NCBI RefSeq assembly: GCF_945859685.1
Contig: NC_079149.1
Location: 24,587,118-24,651,117, forward strand
DNA from: Eupeodes corollae
Lineage: Eukaryota > Arthropoda > Insecta > Diptera > Syrphidae
DNA length: 64,000 bases
Direction of reading: 5' to 3'
In this document: positions 33,552-44,214 of the stretch, one piece after another
Position numbering within the stretch: position 1 is the first letter of the stretch
Layout: every line of letters begins with the position of its first letter
Program-made: the position numbers and the translations under genes
Notes under the pieces: generated by a model
What the model was told of the DNA's origin: nothing
Database searches by the model: none
Seen by the model: only the letters and a program-made list of their open reading frames with translations

Positions 33552-34884
33552 GGTGCTAGTTACAGCTATCATTGGCTTTCATCATTGAAAACAAACATTG
33601 GATTTTTTTTGACAGGTCGTTTATATATATCATTAAAATTTTCTGTCATTGATAAAAATGTCCTGATTGAAATCCATCGAAAAATTTATATTGACAGAAA
33701 GCTGTCACTGGAATTGTGTGAAATTGCAACACCAATAAATGGAACGATTCGCTTCACATAAAAGTATCAGCTGTACAGAAAAATGAATTTTCATCCAGAA
33801 AATAGAAAATACATTTTTGGAGAAAATAAATACGCCATTACACTTTTTTTCTCTTAAGAAAATGCTTTGTGTGATTTCCAATCGATGAGTATATGGCCTT
33901 AAATCATCAAGGTGCAGAATTTGCTTTGCTAGCAGTTTAATGTCTTAAATCTTTACTTAATTGAGACAAAAAATTAATAAAATACTTAAACTAACCTGTT
34001 TTGTGTGTCCTTCAAACAATATAATTTGTTAATAAGTTGAATTTTAAACCCGATACCACACAAGGCATTTCAGTGAACATATCGATAATCGATCAAAAAC
34101 AATTTTAAGTGGACGCAGCCATTCGGTGTCAAATGTCAATCGGAGAAGAGAACAATGGGCGCATTCACAAAGCTAGTGGCTACGTAGTCAAAATTCAACT
34201 AGCTTGTTAATGCAAAATTGCACTACAAAGCTAGTCAATGCAGAACTGTCATATTAATGACAAATAAAAACTTTAAATAGTTTTTCATGATAGGATTGAT
34301 TTATATTTGTATTTAAATAAAGAAATATTCATTTCGTTTTGAATTCTTGTGTCCTTACCAAACAGCTGATTGTGAAACGTTAAAACCAGTGTGCACTAAC
34401 TTTGTAGTCAAAAATTGTACACTACGTCGGAGGAGAAATTTCAACTACTTTTGTAGTTAGATTTAGCCGAACAGAATCCCTTGACTACGTAGCCACTAGC
34501 TTTGTGAATGCTACCAATAACAAAGCAGACTGTCATAGTATTTATCGTCAAATAAATTATATCAAAATGGTAATTACCTTTCTATTCATTATTCGTAGAG
34601 CATACATCAATAGTCTGTCAATTCGTGAACGTATTTATTACATTCAATTATTGATGCAATTCTTTTTTACGACACGAAATAACAAAGTAACCTCAAATAT
34701 TTTCCTATTGACAAAGTCAGGTCGCATTACGAAAAATGTTTAGAATTTCGTGCGCTGCCCTGTCAAAGTTTATTAACATACAAATTTTAAAACAGTAAAA
34801 ACTAAAAGTAATCATTATAGCTTGCCATTTTTTGTCATAAAACCAATTTTTGGATCGGTTTTAACAATAGCTATAACTGGCCCC
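33552..34884. mobile_element. MITE ('G family') split by other sequence
   Basis: The left end GGTGCTAGTTACAGCTATC (about 33552) and the right end GCTATAACTGGCCCC (about 34870-34884) match the ends of the 415-bp copy at 50205-50619. Internal landmarks are also shared: CATTGAAAACAAACATTGG, GACAGGTCG, GGAATTGTGTGAAATTG and GAAAATAGAAAATACATTTT. About 0.9 kb of extra sequence, including another MITE (34157-34515), has inserted. Non-coding. Confidence 0.65.
34157..34515. mobile_element. MITE with long terminal inverted repeats
   Basis: The ends share a perfect 31-nt inverted repeat (left 34161-34191, beginning GCATTCACAAAGCTAGTGG; right ending 34511). They are extended outward by GGGC and GGTA. 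AAT flanks both sides and may be a 3-bp duplication. It lies inside the G-family MITE. No coding capacity. Confidence 0.7.
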
Positions 34885-36740
34885 TATTTCATTATTTTTT
34901 ATTTTTTATCACCTCCCCTCGAACTACGAACCTGTGTACAATTTGTCCTACGCACCAAACAATATACTGTGCGTGCGTGGTGCGCAGTTTAAACTTGACG
35001 TAAAACTTAACTAATATTATTTGTAGACGTCTTAGAGATGATTTATGAATGGAAATGTCAGACTCGACCTGAATTTATAATAAGTTAAATACTATTTACA
35101 TTATACTTGCGTGTGACAGTAGATGTCTTTGCCGATGATACTTATTGACGTTAAAGATGACAAAACAAAATATAAAGGATTATGGATGTCTTTTAATTAC
35201 CTCTATAATATGTACATAAATGAGAATATAGATTTATGTAAAATAGATCTATTTTTGTATTTTAAATGGAAATTGAATGATGGAACAAATTTAATTGCCA
35301 AATTATCACACGTCAACGTCAAAAGCAGGTTGGTTTAAAAGTTCCAAATGAATATTCCTTCTTAGCAAATTAATAGTTTAGCATAAAGTGAATTAATTGA
35401 TTCATTTTATGCCTTTATATTGATTTGGGTTACTGTGGCGTATGTGGAACAATTTTTTTTTTCAGAAATTAAAAATGGTACACAAATAATTAGTTTATCG
35501 GTGTATCTTTAAGAATGTTCTCTTATATTTTAAACCTCTGTTAAGGGCTGCCACATATAGTTTTGAACAGTTACGGTGTTAATTATCTCGTTTCTACTTG
35601 AACCACATATTTAAAAATTATTTGTTTTGAATTCTTGGATATGAGGTTAAGCTAGCAACTTTATTGAGTTTATTTACCTTAGAAATGTAGGTCTGCAGCA
35701 GAAATGCAAGATTTGCGTTCATAAATGTAAATACACTGCATTACTACAGTCGGTAACTCTGTTCAAAGACTGACAGACTGACAGATGAAATGCGATCAAA
35801 CCTCCAGTCATTTTATTTCTGTTGACGCACTGCAGGAAAATGTCAGAACAAGATGTGTGGGTAAAATAATTGAATATTTATTAAATTTTTGGCAAAAAAC
35901 AATATGATTTGTTATTAATAAGTTGAAATATAATATTTTTACTTCATAGAAATGAATGAATGAATTAAATTGCTCCATTCAAAACATTTTAAATAAGTCC
36001 TAATAAAACATTTTTATTGTACATTTTGAAAGAATTTTGTTTAGACACTAAAAACCCAAAACTCGAGTAACTCAAAGAAAAAACATAATTATTTCTGTCA
36101 TACTTTTATATAGGCGCCTAGTTTGATGACATTTATGAACTGGTTTTTAATATTGTATATCTGCCTCATTCTAGCAGTATTTTTTCCGTTCATAAATGCA
36201 TTGCATGAATTTTGTCGGCATGGCTTGTGAAACTAGTTGCATTTTTGAACTCAGCCGTAATCTTAAAACAAATCTTCAAAATAATCCCAAAATTCATTGG
36301 GAATCATTTCATTTAAGGAAACATAGTGACATTCGAAAAACAAACAACAAATAATAAAGAGGCAGAGTTAATAAAAACAAATTGATGAAAAACTTCCCCA
36401 CCCTTTTATAAGCTAGCTACAATTGACCCTCTAGCTATAATACTTTTCTGGTATCTTAAAAAACCCTATTACCCGCAGGCTTTGCTGTCACACCTATTTT
36501 CTTTACATATTTGGTTTGTACAAATATTAGTTTATGAAACTGAATCGCTGCTCAAACCATTCAAAAAAAAAAAAATAAAGGGTGTTTCTTCTTATTTTAA
36601 CTGCCACCTTTTTTGTTAGCTATCGTGACTTATATTTATTCCTTTATCATTTAAAGAACTATGATATGCAAGTGCTGCTTTTAAAATAAGACGGTATAAA
36701 ATGTTGCACAACCCGTACCACAAATGTTTTATTGAACGAA
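34885..36740. other. AT-rich intergenic DNA
   Basis: No gene recognised. The ORFs at 35123-35338 and 34504-34743 carry no known motif, and the latter overlaps MITE sequence. Confidence 0.4.
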
Positions 36741-36744
36741 CCTT

Positions 36745-37200
36745 ATGCAACCTCATAATTTCATGTTACAGACCCGTGATTTAGCCTCCTTTAACATCAT
36801 CGTGAAGTTTCTTGTCTCACCTTTTTTAAACGATTCTTGTTTTAGTGAAAAATCCTGTTGCATTCTTTCCCTCAAGCAATTAAATCGTAATACTTGCTTC
36901 TACAAAAATGCGCATCACTATACCGTCGAGCTTTGTATTTTCAAGTATAGAGATTCGTTCTTTAGCAGTACTAATCGAATGTAAAATGCTTTACCACGCT
37001 GGGTCTTACCCAAAGCGCACCGACACCTCCTTTTAAGCCGTTTCTCCCTCAGCTTTTGTTCACACTGTGTCTTGACATTAATGGAAGTAATCTACTCAAG
37101 GAATACCAAGCCGGATTCCGTAATTGCTACACCACAGTGAACAATACCCGTGTTTTTTGGCATTCTATAAATAGTATAGAAGACAATTCAAAATAAAACG
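36745..37200 (+). pseudogene. Non-LTR reverse transcriptase fragment
   Basis: The plus strand near 37090-37195 codes NLLKEYQAGFRNCYTTVNN followed by TRVFWHSINSIEDN. The QAGFR-x3-(Y)-(S/T)T-x-(D/N)N pattern is the conserved region between RT motifs in R1/Jockey-type elements. Only this segment is readable. The ORF at 36745-36984 may be a shifted upstream part. Confidence 0.45.
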
Positions 37201-37639
37201 CATCGGCAGTAGTCAGATTTTTGTATTTGTTAGAATAATAATTAAAAAAAAAAACACACAAAAAGAGAAGAAAGTTTTGTGAAAATCAAAATTTAAAATT
37301 AACTTAGCAAAAAAATGTAACTAAAACTAATAAAATAGACAATTTTCAAGAAGAAATGGTAAGAAAACCTCAGTTAGTCCATTTTCATTAACAAAGCTTA
37401 ATAATATCAACAGTAACAGATTGATTTTTTTCCCCAATGGAAAACACATGATTCCGAATGCACAACTACTCAACGAAAACAGCCATCGAAATACAAATGC
37501 AATATCAATCGTACCAACATTTGAGAACAAAATCATATAAGATCCATTCGAGACTTGTATAAATGTCAAAAGTCCATTTGTAGTAAGATTCTACTTTAAT
37601 TTTTATCGGTAGTATTCATACTGCGGATATTGTTTTCGT

Positions 37640-38560
37640 TATTCATGTAAAATCCTTCAATACTCTTGATAGATTTTCCAACAAAACACGGCTAATATCT
37701 TCATCCTGACAAGCATTGCCAGCTTTATCACGAAAATCATCAGATATATATCGAAATTCAAAATCAAAGTTCTGACGTACGATTTTCGGAAATGAAATTG
37801 GAAGTTTTGCAAGAAATGAGAATTGGTACTGGAGAAACAAAGAATTAAAAAAATATGAGTATCTAGGCATCCTACTAGTACCCCAAATTTTCTTCAAGAC
37901 TTACTTGGAAGAAAAGCTGAATAAGTCAAAAAGAGCGATCAATAGCAGATGAAGTAAAATTTTCACAAAAGAACCAAGTTGTAAATATAGAATATTTGAA
38001 GCAGTGGTTCATGTAATTATGTACTATCCAGCACAAATATCGGAAATCTGATATTTCAAAGAAGTGAAAAAACTCCAAAGATATTTTATCGAAAAAATGT
38101 TCGGACTTCCAAATAACACGCCAAACCATATATGGGGTCCGGCAAAAAACCTCCCGTATTTTTAGACGTTTATATTTAAAGCTATTTATAGATAAAATGG
38201 TATTCCGTGTATAGATAAATAGAAGTCTACGTGCCGTTTTTAATAATCATAATGGTGTGGCACGGTGAGCATCGCGCATTACTAAGAACCACGAAGAAGT
38301 CTGGTTCGAGATGGAGCCACAGGACACACTTCACGGCGTTCACTTTTAAAATATGGGAAATCTTTTTGCCGGACCCACATTTGTTCAAGAAGGTCATGGA
38401 CCATTCAGTTCATCGGCTAAGATTTAAAATTGCTTCGCATCTTAAGAACTGCAACAATGCAAGTGAACTAACAAATGGACAAATGTTCAAACAAAAATAT
38501 AAAAACTTCTTAAAAAAGTTAAGTCCGAAATAGCCAAAGAGATTGGCGTACAAGCATCTC
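37640..38560 (+). pseudogene. Non-LTR retrotransposon, RT C-terminal fragment
   Basis: The plus strand codes, with stops, RNKELKKYEYLGILLVPQIF (about 37832-37895), TYLEEKLNKSKRAINS (about 37900-37950), KYRIFEAVVHVIMYYPAQI (about 37982-38040) and KLQRYFIEKMFGLPNNTPNH (about 38068-38128). This follows the order seen after the RT active site in an insect non-LTR family: YLG motif, hydrophobic 'YG/CYGAQI' segment, then LPNNTPN. Clade not determined. The sequence 38230-38530 continues open but without motifs. Confidence 0.6.
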
Positions 38561-38899
38561 CAACATGACCTGAAAATTTAGAATTCCTTCCATTATGATC
38601 AAAGTGTAGATATGATATTGACTATCTGTAAGACCAGGGGTAGACTACAAACCATACGAAATAAACTCAGAATCTACATTCACCCTATGCAAACTCAGGT
38701 AGATAGAAGACACGCAACATTTTATCGAAATATACCTACCCAGTGTTGAAAACGATAAAAAAGAAGTCTGGGAAAACCCTATGAAAACTTTAACTTTCTC
38801 TCCCATTATATCAAAAATGCACTCAAATACAACTCTCCAGATTTGACTTTGTCCCAACCAGCCGCCAACGTGTCGTTTATATGCCAAACATTATTAGCT

Positions 38900-41690
38900 T
38901 CCCATAGGAAGTTATTGTAATGGGTCCGATTTGTCAAAAACGTCCGTACGTCCGTACGTCCGTAGGTTCGCGACGTTTTTTTCGTTCTCCATAGCTAAAG
39001 AACCAGAAGAGATCTCGACTTCAAATAAATTTTGTTATACAGATAATAAGACAAAAAGATGCAGAAAGGACTCTCAAGAAAATTGCGTGGGTGGTTTTTT
39101 TACCATAGCAGTTTGAAAAAAAGGTGAAAATTTTTTTTAACCCTAAATATCTTACGAACCAAAAACGCTAGAGACTTGAATTAAATTTTATATATTATAT
39201 TGTAACGTGATACCAAACAAGCATATTTTTTGAAAAAAAAATCAGTATAACGGTTTCTTATATAAATCAATAAAACTGAAAAAAAAAAATTGTCACCTCC
39301 AAAATTTTACGACTGTAATATGATTTCATTTCTAAAACAATTTTGTGCAAGGAAGAATAATGTTTTTGACATCTGATAAAATTTTGAGAAATCTAAAAAA
39401 AACATTACTCAACTCAACATTACACATTACAAAGTTGGTAAAAATTGAATATCGATTTTAATATCTTTTTACAAATTTGAAATTTGGGCTTTAATCTTAT
39501 TTTATCTTTTAAGAAATACTGTTTTCAACATTTTAAAAAATGTTGAGAAAAATCGAAGTGACAGTTTTTTTACAAAAATTAAAAAACCTAAAAGAAAATG
39601 TATAAAAGTTGGTAAAAATTGATTTTCGACTTAAATATCTTTTCAAAACTTTGAGATATTGGCTTTAATTTACTTTTATCTTTCAAAAAATCTTGTTTTC
39701 AACATTCAGTTAAAGTTTAAAAAAAAATCGAACTTACAGTTTTTTTACAAACAAATAAAAACCGACAAAAAATTAACAAAAGTTGGTAAAAACTTTGAGA
39801 TAATAGCTTCTAATTAATTTTTACTTATAAGGAATATTGTTTTCAACATTAGGACAAGTTTTGAGAAAAATCGAATTGACAGTTTTTTACAAAAAATAAA
39901 AACCTAAAAAAAAATGTATAAAAGTTGGTAAAAATTGATTTTCGACTCAAATATCTCTTCAAAAATTTTAAATATTGACTTTAAACTAATTTTATCTTAT
40001 AAGAAATATTGTTTTCAACATTTGATAAAATTTTTAAAAAATTCTAATAGACAGTTTTTTTTACAAAATATAAAACTCTAAAAAAAACAATACTAAAACT
40101 TGGTAAAAATTTACTTACGACTTAAATAGCTTTTCAAAAATTAAAAATATTGGCTTCAAACTTATTTTATTTCACAGAAAATATTGTTTCCGATATTCAG
40201 TAATTTTTAAATAAAAATCCAATAGTCCGTTTTTTCATAAAAAATAAAATCTAGACAAACTTTTAAGCAAGACAAATTGACAGACGAGATGGGAAGTTAT
40301 CAGTGTGGGTCGCATCCCAGCCTCTTTTTAAAACTTTGAGTTTATGGGTTCTATCAAATTTTAACATATAAAAAATATTGTTTTCAAAATTCGGGAAAAT
40401 TTTGAGAAAAATCGAATTGACAGTTTTTTAAAAAAAAAATAAAAACCTAAACAAAAAATTATTAAAAGTTGGTAAAAATAGATTTTCGACTCAAATATCT
40501 TTTCAAAACTTTGAAATATTGGCTTAAATTACTTTTATCTTTTAAAAAAATATTGTTTTCAACAATCGATAAATTTTTTTAAAAAATTGAAAGTTTTTTA
40601 ACAAAAAATATAAACTTAAAAGAAAATTTAATAAAAGTTTGTAAAAGTTGATTTTCGACAGAAATATCATTTCAAAAACGTAATATTATGGGGAACAACT
40701 AATTTTCATTTATAAAAAATATTGTTGTCAACGTTCAGTAAAATTTTGAGAAAAATCGAATCGACAGTTTTTTTTACAAAAAAAATGAAAACTTAAAAGA
40801 AAATTTAACAAAAGTTGTTGAAAATTGATTTTTGACAGAAATATCTTTTCAAAATTTTGAAATTTGGCTTCCAACTAATTTTAACTTATAAGAAATATTG
40901 TATTCAAAATTCGGACAAATTTTGAGAAAAATCGAATTGACCCTTTTTTTTATAAAAAAATATTAAAAGTTGGTAAAAATTGATTATCGACTCAAACATC
41001 TTTTCAAAATTTTAAGATACTGGCTTGAAACTACCTTCATCTGTTAAAAAAATATCGTTGTCAACATTCGGTAAAATTTTGAGAAAAATCGAATTGACAG
41101 TTTTAAAAAAAAAAAAATTAAAAACCTACAAAATAATTGACAAAAGTTGTTAAAAATTGATTTTCGACTTAAATATTTTTTCAAAACTTTGAGATTTTGG
41201 CTTAGGTCTAATTTTATCTTACGAAAAATATTGTTTTGAACATTCGATAAAATTTAAAAAAAAATCGAATTGAAAGTTTTTTAACAAAAATTAAAAATTG
41301 ATTTTCGATTTTTTTTTGATTTTCCAAAAATTAAAAATATTGGTTTAAAACTTATTTTATCCCACATAAAGTATTGTTTTCTACATTTACTAAATTTTTG
41401 ATAAAAATTCAATTCATCCAATTTGTATTTTTTTATATAAGAAATAAAAACTTTTAAGAAATGGCACTAAAATTGGTAAAAATTGGTGAACGACTAAAAA
41501 AATCTAGGTAACGAAAATAGATTTTGAAATCAAACTATTTCATCATATGCAAAATGTTGTTGGTTATTTTTAAATTTTTTAGAATAATTCAATTGACAAC
41601 TTGTTTAACAAAACACAAAAACCTTTTAAGCGAGACAGATCGATAGACGGGATTGGATGTTATCAGTGTGGGTTGCAACCCAGCCCCTTT
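38900..41690. mobile_element. Minisatellite-bearing repeat element, possibly Helitron-like
   Basis: A head of about 350 bp starts with GGAAGTTATTGTAATGGGTC (about 38907-38926) and a (CGTACGTC)n run (38940-38968). It leads into a tandem array of ~175-bp units and closes with a tail ending in GATGTTATCAGTGTGGG and a 14-bp perfect palindrome TGGGTTGCAACCCA (41669-41682). The tail motif occurs a second time at 40264-40330. Head and tail both contain a GGAAGTTAT/GGATGTTAT...TGGGT pattern. A head, internal minisatellite and 3' hairpin is the build of Helitron/Helentron-type non-autonomous elements, but no CTRR end is visible, so the class is only a suggestion. Confidence 0.6.
39265..41626. repeat. 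Tandem array of ~175-bp units, about 12 copies
   Basis: Each unit carries AAAAGTTGGTAAAAATTGAT, TTTTCGACT-x-AAATATC, a TTTCAAAA block, a TTATC...AAGAAATATTGTTTTCAACAT-like block and GAGAAAAATCGAATTGACAG. GTTGGT-type anchors fall at about 39434, 39608, 39782, 39924, 40099, 40468, 40637, 40814, 40969 and 41146, mostly 170-177 bp apart. The 369-bp gap spans the internal tail-like motif. No open frame. The units are diverged from one another. Confidence 0.85.
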
Positions 41691-42525
41691 TATTTAAATT
41701 ATAATGTGAAAAGACAATCTTACCAATAAATTAAATTTCTTGTCATTTTAAAAAATCATCTTTATTTTATTCTACTTCAATATTCTTGACCTCTAAAAAA
41801 AACACCTTTTATAAGTAAATATTCTCATTTGACAATGCACACTATCTCATCGGTTTCCAAAAAAAATACCGTACTTTCATCCCACATGACACAATATGCA
41901 TAACTGCAGACCTCCATTCAGATAAGTCTTAATTTATTGCATAGTTCCAGTCATTTCTGAATCAAAACCATGCCCCGTCATCGGACATCGAAAGCCCAAC
42001 AAATAACTTTATTTACTTTTGCTTTGTTTAACCGAGCGATGGGCAATGGAGATGGTCGAAAAGGGGGGGGTGGAGGTGTATGCATACTGAACGCTAAGCT
42101 CAAGCCACCGATACACTCTAAGAGTTACAAATCGACAAGACTGCCATAGGTTGGTTTTTTAAGTTGAAGTGCGCCGCAACGAGATACTGACAGAAACAGT
42201 ACAATAAAAACAAACATGACAAAATAATTTAATCCATCACCACGCAAATTTAATTTACTGTCCCCTCCAGCATCAAAAAAATCACAACACCTCCAACCTA
42301 CAAACAATATGACGAATAGTATAATTTAACGTCAATCTAAAGGAACTTATTCATATTGCAAAAACATTTTTATAGATAGGTACTTCCTATAAATAGATGC
42401 AGATAGATATTATGAATGGCCTCAAGCCCCAAAGCCCCAAGTTTAGTCATCATACTCGCAGTAGTATAGATACAAGTTGCAATTTTGAAGGTTTGTCTGA
42501 GGAATTGGTAAAGCTAGCCGCAACG
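41691..42525. other. Intergenic DNA upstream of tRNA-Tyr
   Basis: AT-rich, with a short G run at 42062-42071. No gene recognised. The ORFs here are random. Confidence 0.4.
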
Positions 42526-42673
42526 CCTTCGATAGCTCAGTTGGTAGAGCGGTGGACTGTAGAAGTAAATAATGATATGATGTGCTCGGAAAGTGTAAAA
42601 GCGATTCGAACATGTTTGCCTCATAAAATCAGTTGAAATCCATAGGTCGCTGGTTCAAATCCGGCTCGAAGGA
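42526..42673 (+). tRNA. tRNA-Tyr: tRNA-Tyr (GUA) with intron
   Basis: The cloverleaf is complete. Acceptor arm: CCTTCGA (42526-42532) with TCGAAGG plus discriminator A (42666-42673). D arm: GCTC...GAGC. Anticodon arm: GTGGA/TCCAT with loop CTGTAGA, anticodon GUA at 42559-42561. Variable AGGTC, T arm GCTGG-TTCAAAT-CCGGC. An intron of 75 nt (42563-42637) sits at the standard position, one base 3' of the anticodon, so the mature tRNA is 73 nt. Introns in tRNA-Tyr are normal in eukaryotes. A box TAGCTCAGTTGG and B box GGTTCAAATCC are intact. A T-run terminator for RNA polymerase III follows at 42685-42692. Probably functional. Confidence 0.95.
42563..42637 (+). other. Intron of tRNA-Tyr
   Basis: 75 nt between G37 and A38 of the tRNA. 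The 3' part can be drawn near the anticodon stem as usual for tRNA splicing endonuclease substrates; I did not fold it. Confidence 0.85.
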
Positions 42674-42681
42674 ATTTGTAA

Positions 42682-42695
42682 GATTCTTTTTTTCC
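42682..42695 (+). terminator. RNA polymerase III terminator
   Basis: A T-run (CTTTTTTTCC) within about 20 bp of the tRNA-Tyr 3' end. Confidence 0.8.
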
Positions 42696-43259
42696 ACAAT
42701 CTAAAAGATTTACTTTTTTCTTATTTATTTTTTTCTTTTTGTATTCTTATATAATTTGACGAGAGTTCATTTATTTATCAATTCTATGTTTAAAAAAAAT
42801 GAGAAAAAAGATTAATTTTGAGAAAAAAAACATTATTATCTGATGTTGGGTGAAATTTTGTACTTTCTTTAAATAGCTTGTTTAAAGTAGTTGCAGATAG
42901 ACATTTGACTGACTTATTATGCTAAAAGTGAAATTTTACTTGTTAACATCGTTAATGATCAAGTATCTTCAATATTTCTTTTTTCTTTATCAATGTTAAG
43001 TGTTGTGAATTAGGATGCAAAAACGTCTTTTATACGCAAGTTACAAGTAAATACTTTTAAAATTAGCTATATGACCTAGAAGTTGACTCTCTCGTATAAT
43101 GAAGTTGACTTTTGTATGCTTCCTTCTCTGATTTTTGTTGTTCAAAATACAAAATTGAAGATTTATGTATTTGTCATCATTTAAACCTTTTTACACCTAA
43201 AAGGTTAAAGGGGAGCTATTTTGGACCAGAACGTATTTATATGTATTTCCGATCACTGC
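42696..43259. other. AT-rich intergenic DNA
   Basis: No gene or repeat recognised between the tRNA and the hAT-like MITE. Confidence 0.4.
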
Positions 43260-43267
43260 GTTTCCAC
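43260..43267. repeat. Target-site duplication, left, of hAT-like element
   Basis: GTTTCCAC, matching GTTTTCAC at 44139-44146 with one mismatch. Confidence 0.7.
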
Positions 43268-44138
43268 CAGGCCCGGATAAAAGAAAATGGGGGCCCGGGG
43301 CTATTTCAAATTTGAGGCCCCCTAAAAAGATATAAAACCCTGCAAGCCAACCCCTCATAACACAGAGCGTCCTTAACCCCAAGAGAGTGAACCTAATAAC
43401 TCAAAACGTCCTAAGCCCAAAGCGAGCCAACCCAATAACCCGGGGCACTAGGAGTCCACGCTCTCAGAGACGAGGAGTTCACGCATCGAAAATCCAAGAA
43501 GCTATCCCCCAAGTGCTCCAACCCCCGATAAGATTAAGAATGTTTGATACCCGGGGCTAATTATTCATTATAGGTGCTTTTTTTAACGTTCTTGACAAAT
43601 TAAATGTGTTCATTTTACTATCCCAAATAAAAACTCGTAAACCCAAAAGCGTTAAACCCACATAACCCAATTTGTAATTAATCCAAAAACCATGAACTCA
43701 AAACCGTGAGACCATTTCTTTTTAATTATTCAAAACCATTTCTTTTTTATTAAAAAAACTCAGATTTGTTTCAATTTTCAGTGCTTATCGACTTAATTAT
43801 GTCGATGCGAGAGTTGCAGGAACGTTGAAAACGAGAGTTACAGAATGTTAAATGGATCGTAAAAATGAAACTGCTGAAAATGAGTGATTTAAGTAGATAC
43901 TAAATAAAAAGACCGTCAACTTGTTACTTCTGTTGCCAATTTTCATTGCATAAGATGGGGTTAATTGCGAGTTGGGCTGTATTGGTTTAACGTTTTTGGG
44001 GTATATAGCTTTCGAGTTTGGATTTTGTGGGGTCAGCTAAATCGCGGTTTTACGGTTTAAATTTCTTAATGAGATGGGGCCCTCGTTTCAGCGTGGCCTG
44101 GGCTGCAGTTCCGCTAGCCCCCTATTAATCCGGGCCTG
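43268..44138. mobile_element. hAT-like MITE, 871 bp
   Basis: The ends CAGGCCCGGAT (43268) and (inverted) ATCCGGGCCTG (ending 44138) are perfect 11-nt inverted repeats. CAGG-type ends and an 8-bp duplication (GTTTCCAC/GTTTTCAC) are the hallmarks of hAT elements. The interior is GC-rich compared with the surroundings and full of AACCC/AACCCA and AGCCAACCC motifs. No transposase frame was found; the element would depend on an autonomous hAT. Confidence 0.8.
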
Positions 44139-44214
44139 GTTTTCACCTTAGCATTCCAATAGATATATGGAAATGGATTTAATGAAGTTCGTCAACATAA
44201 TCCGTGGCATCATA

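Noticed and set aside
39265..41626. Tandem repeats considered as a CRISPR array
   Set aside because: The units are ~175 bp, diverged and contiguous, with no short repeat/spacer pattern, and the genome is eukaryotic.
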